33,157 bases of DNA, from positions 1 through 33,157 of the forward strand of contig NZ_WHJH01000066.1 of assembly GCF_011682145.1 (NCBI RefSeq). The letters run 5' to 3'. Under the pieces are notes generated by a model, which worked only from the letters and a program-made list of their open reading frames with translations, was not told the DNA's origin and made no database searches. Position 1 is the stretch's first letter, and the number at the start of each line of letters is the position of its first letter. The translations under genes were made by a program, and so were the position numbers. This document shows positions 6,897 to 12,888 of this stretch, in pieces. The DNA is from Massilia mucilaginosa (GTDB taxonomy: Bacteria > Pseudomonadota > Gammaproteobacteria > Burkholderiales > Burkholderiaceae_D).

Positions 6897-7180
6897 ACGC
6901 GAAAAAGTGGTCGGCATCGTTTTACTGGGTGCTGCGCATCTTTCTGGGCGTCGCTGCGGCGCTGATCCTGGTGGCCGTGCTCTATCCCGCAAGGGTCATT
7001 CAAGGGCCGCCAGGCAAGACTGGCGCCCAAGGCGTCGAGGGGCCGGCCGGCGCTGCCGGCGTGGGCAGGAAAGGCGAGACCGGTGACCGTGGGCGCGCCG
7101 GCAGCGACGGCAGTAAAGGCAAGCAGGGCGAGACCGGCGCTACCGGTGCGAAAGGAAGTGGATTTTGGAGCGGGAAATGA
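6893..7180 (+). CDS. Collagen-like membrane protein in lysis cassette
   Basis: A 95-residue protein: a short basic start, one transmembrane segment (about 12-34, WVLRIFLGVAAALILVAVLY), then about 17 Gly-X-Y triplets from GPPGKTGAQG to GATGAKGSG with a single interruption near GVGRKG. The Gly-X-Y block is rich in Lys, Glu and Asp, as in bacterial and phage collagens that trimerise without hydroxyproline. With the N-terminal anchor the collagen rod would face the periplasm. Collagen repeats are usual in phage tail fibres; here the gene sits directly before the holin-like gene (overlap ATGA at 7177), so a role in lysis control or in the envelope is more likely. It has no counterpart in element 1. 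Confidence 0.8.
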   Translation: MNAKKWSASFYWVLRIFLGVAAALILVAVLYPARVIQGPPGKTGAQGVEGPAGAAGVGRKGETGDRGRAGSDGSKGKQGETGATGAKGSGFWSGK

Positions 7181-7389
7181 AACTCATCGAAGACTGGCGC
7201 GCGGTGCTCGCCAAGGCCTGGAGCCTGAAATTCAACGCCGCTGCGGGCCTGCTGGGCGCCGCCGAGGTGTATATCGCGCTGGTGCAGCCTGCCGGCATCC
7301 CCAATGGCGTATTCGCCGGCATCGCGGCTTTGGTCTCGACGCTGGCATTTGGCGCGCGCTTGCTCGCGCAGAATGGCAACGACAAATAA
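7177..7389 (+). CDS. Holin-like protein, element 2 copy
   Basis: A 70-residue protein nearly identical to the one at 839-1060 (starts MKLIEDWRAVLAKAW), with the same two hydrophobic segments. ATG at 7177 overlaps the stop of the collagen-like gene and has GGAGCGGGA upstream, so it is preferred to a TTG at 7165. Likely forms the inner-membrane lesion at lysis. The sharp similarity on both sides of a swapped neighbour shows the upstream module was exchanged right up to this start codon. Confidence 0.75.
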   Translation: MKLIEDWRAVLAKAWSLKFNAAAGLLGAAEVYIALVQPAGIPNGVFAGIAALVSTLAFGARLLAQNGNDK

Positions 7390-7828
7390 ACGGCGCGCCG
7401 GCTGGGCGGCCATCGCACTCACGGTGGTGGCCGGCTTCGAGGGCCTGCGCCAGGCGGCCTACCTGGACCCGGTGGGCATCCCGACGATCTGCTTCGGCGA
7501 GACCAAGGGCGTGCGGTTGGGGCAGCGCGCCACGCTTGAGCAATGCGACGCCATGCTGGCCGCCTCGCTCCAGCTGGCGAACCACGCGGTCGACGACTGC
7601 ATCCGGGCGCCGCTGCCGGATTACCGACGCGCAGCGCTCGTCAGCTTCACCTACAACGTCGGCCAGGCCAGCCTGTGCGGCTCCACGCTGGCGCGCAAGC
7701 TGAACGCGGGCGACGTGGCCGGCGGCTGCGACGAGCTGCTGCGCTGGACGTACGCCAAGGGCATCCGGCTGCCGGGGCTGGTGAAGCGGCGCGCCGTCGA
7801 GCGCAACATGTGCCTGGGGGCGACGTGA
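7373..7828 (+). CDS. Phage lysozyme (endolysin, GH24), element 2 copy
   Basis: A 151-residue muramidase with the same triad as the first copy: Glu in AGFEGLRQAAY, Asp in DPVGIPT, Thr in GIPTICFGET. Differences from 1044-1499 are spread along the protein and conservative, for example VGQASLCGSTLARK in place of VGGDAMCKSTMARK, so both copies look functional and have been under selection. The hydrophobic N-terminus is kept. It overlaps the holin-like gene and the Rz-type gene. Confidence 0.92.
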   Translation: MATTNKRRAGWAAIALTVVAGFEGLRQAAYLDPVGIPTICFGETKGVRLGQRATLEQCDAMLAASLQLANHAVDDCIRAPLPDYRRAALVSFTYNVGQASLCGSTLARKLNAGDVAGGCDELLRWTYAKGIRLPGLVKRRAVERNMCLGAT

Positions 7829-8220
7829 GCGCCCTGGGCACGCTGGCCGCCGGCGTCACGGGCGGTATCTGGAAGGTCGCGGCCGTGATCCTGGTGGCGG
7901 CGCTGCTGGTGGTGGGCGCGTGGACTGGCGGCGGCTGGTTCCTGGCGGCGCGCGACCGTGACGCCGCCCGGGTCGAGCTGGCCGCCGAGCGCAGCGCGAA
8001 CGCCGAACTGCGCGGCGCCATCCAGGCGCAGAACACGGCAGTCGAGGCCGCTGGCACCGCCAAGCTGGTGGCCGAGGCGCGCGGGCAGGCCGCCCAGCAG
8101 CAAGCTGCGGCAACTGCTCGGCGCTTCGACGCGGCGCTGGCCCGGGTCGCCGGCGCGCGCGCCACCACCTGCGACGAGGCCATGCCGACCGTCGACCTGA
8201 TCCTGGAGGCTACCCGATGA
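7825..8220 (+). CDS. Rz-type inner-membrane spanin, element 2 copy
   Basis: A 131-residue protein with a GTG start in a GTGA overlap with the lysozyme stop. It has an N-terminal transmembrane segment (VAAVILVAALLVVGAW) and an Ala-rich helical periplasmic domain ending in ATTCDEAMPTVDLILEATR. Length and layout equal the copy at 1496-1891. Together with the next lipoprotein it would bridge the envelope at lysis. Confidence 0.84.
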   Translation: MSALGTLAAGVTGGIWKVAAVILVAALLVVGAWTGGGWFLAARDRDAARVELAAERSANAELRGAIQAQNTAVEAAGTAKLVAEARGQAAQQQAAATARRFDAALARVAGARATTCDEAMPTVDLILEATR

Positions 8221-8465
8221 AGTATCTGCTGCTGGCGGCCCTGCTGCTGCTCACCGCGTGCGCGGCCGCGCCGGTCGTGCAAGAGGTCAAGGTGCCGGTC
8301 TACCGCCCGTGCGTGACGGCTGCGCCGGCCCGGCCGACGTTCGCCACGCGCACGCTCGCGCCGGATGCCAGCGACGGCGAGAAGGTGCTGGCCCTGGCGC
8401 GCGACCTGCCGCTGCACCTCAAGTACGAGGCGCAGTTGGAAGCCGTCATCGCGGGGTGCCTGTGA
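8217..8465 (+). CDS. Rz1-type outer-membrane spanin lipoprotein, element 2 copy
   Basis: An 82-residue lipoprotein with a compact signal sequence (MKYLLLAALLLLTAC; lipobox LTAC) and the mature sequence APVVQEVKVPVYRPC shared with the element 1 copy. The shorter, cleaner N-terminus is probably the ancestral form. It overlaps the Rz-type gene (ATGA) and the next small gene (GTGA). Confidence 0.85.
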   Translation: MKYLLLAALLLLTACAAAPVVQEVKVPVYRPCVTAAPARPTFATRTLAPDASDGEKVLALARDLPLHLKYEAQLEAVIAGCL

Positions 8466-8785
8466 GCGACGCGGTCGGGCCGCTGATCCTGGAGATGCAT
8501 CGGATCGACGGCCCGGACAATTCGCCCATGCAGATGGTCAGCGTCGAGCTGCTGGCGCACTATCGGCGCTGCGAGGCCGAGCTGCTGGCCCTCAGGGGGG
8601 GATGCGCTTACACAGGGAGGGGCACACACGCTTTTCGACGTGGTAAACATTTGCGAAATTTGTCTCGCATACAACGCTTTACCTGGCGCGACGAACCCAT
8701 CCTGCGACGCCTACCAGTAGCAAGCCTGTCAAAACCATGGCATAAGATGATGGCTCTGGAACAGCTGCGGCGATCGACAGGGTAG
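8462..8785 (+). CDS. Small phage protein with altered, extended C-terminus
   Basis: The first 45 or so residues (SDAVGPLILEMHRIDGP, then MQMVSVELLAHYRRCEAEL) match the protein at 2217-2399. After ALRG the frame differs through small G-run length changes around 8595-8625, so the ORF does not stop there but reads on to 8785, about 107 bases into the convergent PEP-CTERM gene. The extension is antisense read-through of that gene and is unlikely to be functional; the gene is probably frameshifted. Confidence 0.5.
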   Translation: MSDAVGPLILEMHRIDGPDNSPMQMVSVELLAHYRRCEAELLALRGGCAYTGRGTHAFRRGKHLRNLSRIQRFTWRDEPILRRLPVASLSKPWHKMMALEQLRRSTG

Positions 8786-9239
8786 TCTGCGGCGTCCACG
8801 CATAACGCGCCCCGCTCGGCGTGCCCAAGGTGAATGTTGTGAAATCCGCACTCGCGCCGGTTTCGTACACTGTAGACCAGAAAACATAGCCCTCCGGATC
8901 ATTGCTAAAGCGGCGTACTTTGAAATCGAGCTGACCGTTCGGGGTATAGTTGAAGGTATAGTCCGAATGACACGTTCCCCATGAGCAGCCGACGTAGTCA
9001 AAGCCGTCGACCTGGAGCAAGCTCAGTTCGGAAAACACTAGCATGCCATCGCCATTGCTGTCGGTACCGCTGAACTTGCCTTTGATGTTGGCAGCGGGAT
9101 TCCACTTCGTGGTTTCGCCGTCCCAGCTAATGGTGGCAACATCAAAGCCGGTATAGACGAATGACCAACTGCTTTGCTCGGCGTGCGCGCTGCATAGTGG
9201 CGATAATAAGGCCGCCAGTGCGGCTAGTTTGCGGATCAT
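8679..9239 (-). CDS. PEP-CTERM sorted surface protein, element 2 copy
   Basis: A 186-residue protein of the same length as the one at 2433-2993, with the same signal peptide (ending SAHA), the stretch FSGTDSNGDGMLVFSELSLL, the GCSWGTC cysteine pair and a C-terminal VPEPSSYAM, hydrophobic span and RR. Substitutions are scattered and mostly conservative, with no frameshift or stop, although the neighbouring integrase is broken. The ribosome site (AAGGAG) and about 100 bp of upstream DNA are also kept. Intact coding in a decaying prophage suggests the host benefits from it. Host exosortase would be needed for processing. Confidence 0.9.
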   Translation of the reverse strand: MIRKLAALAALLSPLCSAHAEQSSWSFVYTGFDVATISWDGETTKWNPAANIKGKFSGTDSNGDGMLVFSELSLLQVDGFDYVGCSWGTCHSDYTFNYTPNGQLDFKVRRFSNDPEGYVFWSTVYETGASADFTTFTLGTPSGARYAWTPQTTLSIAAAVPEPSSYAMVLTGLLLVGVAGWVRRAR

Positions 9240-9329
9240 GATGCTCCTTCATGTTTAGTGAACAAGGGGTAATGTTACAGGCTTCGATCTGCACTTGTCG
9301 GTATGAGTATTTATTTGTCAAATTTGTGG

Positions 9330-9515
9330 TAATTTCAATACGAAATGCGAGTGCGCGTCACACTGCGCGGCCATGACGTCGAGCGACATGCCTAGCCACT
9401 TTCTCATCATGGTGTCTGGGCGATCCAGGCCGAGAGCCATCCACGCGGCTGCAATGCTGACGCCGGGCGCAAGAGTATTGTCGCGGTACCGATTCTTTAT
9501 CAACACGCGCGGCGC
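9330..9515 (-). pseudogene. Remnant of a further integrase C-terminal domain
   Basis: Read leftward, RAPRVLIKNRYRDNTLAPG, then ALGLDRPDTMMRKWLGMSLDVM, aligns by eye with the catalytic region of the intact integrase (RAPMKNRRHDNTLVLGAG, then PHDLRRTGATLMQRLGVSLDII). The HxxR motif is ruined (ALGLDR). It begins right where the 9500-10870 integrase ends. A shorter trace may exist near 3125-3165. It shows that an older integrase stood here before the present one. Confidence 0.6.
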
Positions 9516-10870
9516 GCGCTTAGCACCTTCACCAAGTGATCGCCCAGCAGCGTCCAAGCAGCACGCTTCTCATCAGCATAGTCGTGGTGCAAGTAATGTC
9601 GGCGCACCTTACTGCCAGGCAGAACGTGGTTCTGGCAGCGGTCGATAATGTCGAGCGAGACCCCCAGGCGCTGCATAAGCGTCGCGCCGGTGCGGCGTAG
9701 ATCGTGCGGTGTCCATGCACCAGTCTTGCCGCCGCCGAGCACCAAGGTGTTGTCGTGGCGCCGGTTCTTCATCGGCGCGCGCGGACTGCCATCCTTCGCC
9801 TTCTTGAACATCGACTGCCGATCACCGACCTGTTTGCTGATTGACTTTGAGTCGACGTGCCCTTCGTTATTCCGCGCCGGGAAGCAGCATTCCGTCTTGC
9901 CGGTGACCTGCTTCAACTGGCGGAACTGCTCGAGCGCGAAAGGGGAGAGGTACACCGTGAGATCGGCCAGATTGTCTTTAACGTTTTCCTTCGGGATGAA
10001 CCACTCCGCTGCGTCCAGGTTGACGTGCTCCCACCTGGCCATGCTCATCTCGCCAACGCGGCACAGCGTCGACAACATGATCCAGATCGCGCGTTGCGTG
10101 GTCGCCGCCACCGGCTGCGTGCCGTACCTTTTGTCGGGCGCGGCATCGTACTCGGCTTGCAGCTTGTCGAACACCGCCTGGAGTTCGCCGATCTCGGCAT
10201 CGGAAAGGATGCGATCCCGCTCATTGCTCATATCGTAATCCGGCGCGACGATCTTCTCGATCTCGATCAGCTCCATCGGGTTCCCATCGATCAGCAGCTT
10301 GCGCCATGGCTGCCGCTTCTCGGCCCAGGCGAACATCTGCGTCAGGCTGTTCCGAACCATGACAGCCGCCCGGTTGACGCCGCGCGCGACCATGGTGCGC
10401 AGCACACCACCGAGGTCATGCTCGGTCAGATCCTTGATGGCGATGCTGCCAATCGCCGGCAGCACGTCCGCCGTGAACGACCGGCGCAGCTCGGCGTTGC
10501 CATCCTTGCGGCGCACGCCGTCGAGCAGTCAGGCGTCGAACATATCCTTGACCGTGAGGTTCTCGATGCGTTGCAACTCCAGGGCCGCCAGTCTCGCTGT
10601 GGTTTCTTCCTTTCTGTCGTGCCGTGCCTACTTTTTTTCAGCAGCCGGATTTAGTCCGGAGGTTAGCTTGGTCCGTGCTGCATCCCGAGCTGTCCGGATC
10701 TCTGCCAAGCTGTCAGCGGGCCAAGTGCCGCAAGACATATCCTTCGACTTGCCTTCATACCGGTATCGATAGTAGAACGAGATAGCCACCTTGCCGTCGG
10801 CCTTAACCCGGACGCGGCCGAAAAGGTTGCCTTCATCGCGAATGATGGAAGCGGAAACAATCCTGGGCAT
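9500..10870 (-). pseudogene. int: Broken tyrosine integrase with two in-frame stops
   Basis: One reading frame covers the whole gene, interrupted by TAG (10628-10630) and TGA (10529-10531). The N-terminal part (MPRIVSASIIRDEGNLFGRV to LNPAAEKK) is an arm-binding domain unlike that of the intact integrase. After the TAG come LAALELQRIENLTVKDMFDA, the TGA, and LLDGVRRKDGNAELRRSF onward. In the intact gene the TGA position is Trp (TGG), so this stop is a single G-to-A change. The catalytic domain is complete (CRVGEMSMARW, PHDLRRTG, RRHYLHHDY). The C-terminal 17 residues differ from the intact copy. A separate product from 10516 (338 residues) would lack the arm domain. Confidence 0.88.
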
Positions 10871-11537
10871 GCCGGCCACCGATAAAGGCGTCAATAAAGT
10901 CAAATGGCGCCGGGGTAATGCCCAGCGCTACAACGCGACGCCGACCGGTTCGGTCGAGTACACGGTGGAAAACGGGATCATCGTTGGTGTTCCCGAAGGC
11001 GGCGTATTCGGCCCGCTGGCGCGCCAGGCTTATCTCCAGAAAGTCGCGGACGCCAGTGCGCTCGCGCATGCAGAACAGGAGGCCACGGCAGCCGCTTTCG
11101 CTGTTCGCGCTAAGGAAGAAGCGGCAAAAAAGGCCGCTTCCGACAAGGCGGAAGCAGTGCGGCAGGAGCGCGAGGAGGCGCAGGCCAAGGAAGACATCAT
11201 CGCGCTGGCGAATGCGCGCGTGCAGGCGAATATCACCTGCCGCGACAAGTCGAACTGCGCGAAAATGTTCTCGCTGGCACAGATCTTTATCACCCAGAAT
11301 GCCGACCAGAAGATTCAGGTGGCGACCGATACCGTCATACAGACCTACAATGCGACCGAGAACGGCAATATCGCGGCATCGATCATCAAAATGCCCGGCA
11401 GCGGATCGAACGAGAGAATCACGCTGACCTTGAGCTGCAAAAGCGAAGGCAAGGCATTCGCTAAACTGTGCCGAACAAACCAGACGCGCATCTATAACGC
11501 TTTCCGGCCGTTTATCGAGAAAAATCTCGCTAAATAA
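10869..11537 (+). CDS. Unknown protein, probably lacking its native N-terminus
   Basis: A 222-residue protein from the ATG at 10869, with no ribosome site; the frame is open upstream to 10791 but there it overlaps the integrase 5' end. The centre (about residues 58-110) is an Ala/Glu/Lys-rich helix. The C-terminal part has four cysteines in two pairs (ITCRDKSNCAKMF; LSCKSEGKAFAKLC), typical of periplasmic disulfide proteins, yet no signal peptide is present. The gene abuts the right limit of element 2, so the original 5' end with its export signal was probably lost. Family not recognised. Confidence 0.55.
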   Translation: MPATDKGVNKVKWRRGNAQRYNATPTGSVEYTVENGIIVGVPEGGVFGPLARQAYLQKVADASALAHAEQEATAAAFAVRAKEEAAKKAASDKAEAVRQEREEAQAKEDIIALANARVQANITCRDKSNCAKMFSLAQIFITQNADQKIQVATDTVIQTYNATENGNIAASIIKMPGSGSNERITLTLSCKSEGKAFAKLCRTNQTRIYNAFRPFIEKNLAK

Positions 11538-11553
11538 CAGCGTTGCGCAGCGC

Positions 11554-11940
11554 TTAACGCGGCGTATTGGGATAGCTGACGATGATCGACAGCGGTTCCT
11601 CTCCCAGCTGCCTGATGCCGACCGTGGCGCCCTTGTACAGATAGGCGGCCATTCCCGGCGCCAGGCGCGCGCTCTTGCCGTCGGAGCTCACCTCTCCCTG
11701 TCCGGCGAGAACGTAATACACCTCGTCATGGTCGATCCGGTGCAGTCCGATGGCCGCCCCGGCATGCAGCACGCGTTTGCGAAATTCCATGGCGCGCGGC
11801 CCGGGCGCCGCATCGCTGATGCGATAGGCCGTGGACATCCCGATCGCCCCGTGCGGCGGTGCCTCGTCGCGCTTGACGTCGTCCTCCCGAACCACGACCA
11901 TGGCGGGCCCAGCAGCCATTATCAGCATTGCCAGCATCAT
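11554..11940 (-). CDS. Small exported cupin-domain protein
   Basis: A 128-residue protein with a hydrophobic start (MMLAMLIMAAGPAMVVV) that looks like a signal peptide or anchor, then one cupin barrel. GAAIGLHRIDHDEVYYVLAGQGEV carries the first metal-binding motif (HxxDHDE type), and LAPGMAAYLYKGA the turn before the second. Such single cupins bind a metal and may act as isomerases, oxygenases or sensors; substrate unknown. ATG at 11940 is chosen over the longer frame because CAAGGAGC stands just upstream and the extra N-terminus is antisense to the neighbouring gene. It is divergent from the ADP-ribosylglycohydrolase pseudogene with about 100 bp between. Confidence 0.78.
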   Translation of the reverse strand: MMLAMLIMAAGPAMVVVREDDVKRDEAPPHGAIGMSTAYRISDAAPGPRAMEFRKRVLHAGAAIGLHRIDHDEVYYVLAGQGEVSSDGKSARLAPGMAAYLYKGATVGIRQLGEEPLSIIVSYPNTPR

Positions 11941-12044
11941 TCGATTGTGCTCCTTGTCACGTGATGGAAAGCGGGTCATCCCGACCCCGACTGCATTACA
12001 GCACATCCGATCGCCGTACCGTTTCTTTGCTTCAGGAGAACTAT

Positions 12045-12765
12045 ATGTTAGGAACAATTGTCGGGGACATTTATGGTTCCGTTTACGAAAAATCATGCAC
12101 GCCGACGCGCACCTTGCCCACGCTGCAGCGGAACATCGCTTCACCGACGACACCATTATCACGCTGGCGGTGGCGGAGCATCTGCTGGCGGGAACCCCGC
12201 TCAAGGAGGCGTTCCGGAACTGGGTCGCACATTATCCGAGCGCCGGCTACGGCAAGCTGTTCGCCGCGTGGGCGCTGGGTGCGTCCTCCGAGGAGTTGGT
12301 GAGCTGGGGCAATGGCGCGCTGATGCGCCTGGGGCCGGTCGCGGCGCTGGCGCCGGACCTGGCACAGGCGCGCCGCGTGGCGGCCGACATCACGTGCACT
12401 GGGCAGCCTTGCATGGCGCCAGCAAAGACGATTTGCTGGCCTCTTGGCAAGCTGGCGGCGGTAGCGTCCACGCGGTCGAGGCACACCATCAGGCCGGTTC
12501 TCCGATGCGTGTGCGCGCCGACGATCCCCTGGTCGACGTAATGAGCTGCCTTGCGGAAAGCGATGACATCGATTCGCTGCTGGCCGCGTGCCTGTATCAC
12601 GGCGGCGACAGCGACACCATCGCCGCGACCGCCTGCGTGCTAGGCGAGGCGCTGTGGGGTGTGCCGCAGGCGAGGGCGGCGGCGATCGCGCCGTTCCTCG
12701 ACGAGCGGGTTGTGGCGGCGCTCGCGCAATTGAGCGGCGCCATCGGCAAGCTCAAGCGTTCGTAA
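12045..12765 (+). pseudogene. Frameshifted ADP-ribosylglycohydrolase
   Basis: Three frames together spell a DraG/ARH-family protein. The first gives MLGTIVGDIYGSVYEKS with a good ribosome site (CAGGAG). The second gives HRFTDDTIITLAVAEHLL, NWVAHYPSAGYGKLF and WGNGALMRLGPVAAL. The third gives CLAESDDIDSLLAACLYHGG and GGDSDTIAATACVLGEALWG. The metal-binding motifs GDIYGS, FTDDT and GGDSDT are kept. Frame changes fall near 12088-12120 and 12395-12400, where removing two bases (TG after ATCACG) restores the frame. The conserved histidine/proline region after THN is partly missing. The enzyme would have removed ADP-ribose from proteins or small molecules; it is probably inactive unless sequencing errors are involved. 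Confidence 0.8.
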
Positions 12766-12853
12766 GCCAGGCAAAGCGACGCACAACGCGTCACTCTTCC
12801 GGCACTGCGCCAAGCAAGGCGCGCGCGTCCGGTTCGATGATGCCGGCGCACAA

Positions 12854-12883
12854 TTGCCCCGCGCGGGAAGACGCGCGGGGCAA
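12854..12883 (-). terminator. Strong hairpin after the 867-residue secreted protein
   Basis: A perfect 11-bp inverted repeat (TTGCCCCGCGC/GCGCGGGGCAA) around an 8-base loop, 6 bp beyond the stop of the minus-strand gene. There is no long T run, so termination efficiency is uncertain, but the position fits. Confidence 0.65.
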
Positions 12884-12888
12884 CGGGC

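Larger units (their letters stand above)
6291..10870. mobile_element. Prophage element 2, decayed remnant
   Basis: The gene order of element 1 (tail-region gene, terminator, lysis genes, spanins, small protein, PEP-CTERM gene, integrase) is repeated, with proteins of the same length in most cases. The tail gene lacks its N-terminus, the module before the holin is different, the regulator is missing and the integrase has two nonsense codons. No att core was found at its right end. It is therefore a relic of a related phage rather than a fresh duplication; lysis proteins differ from element 1 at roughly one residue in five. Confidence 0.82.

Noticed and set aside
10529-10630. Stop-codon recoding (TAG/TGA read through) in the phage
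   Set aside because: The intact integrase uses Trp TGG at the TGA position and the element is decayed elsewhere; plain nonsense mutation is simpler.
1-10870. Recent tandem duplication of one prophage end
   Set aside because: Lysis proteins differ at about one residue in five and modules differ, so these are two related phages, not a fresh copy.
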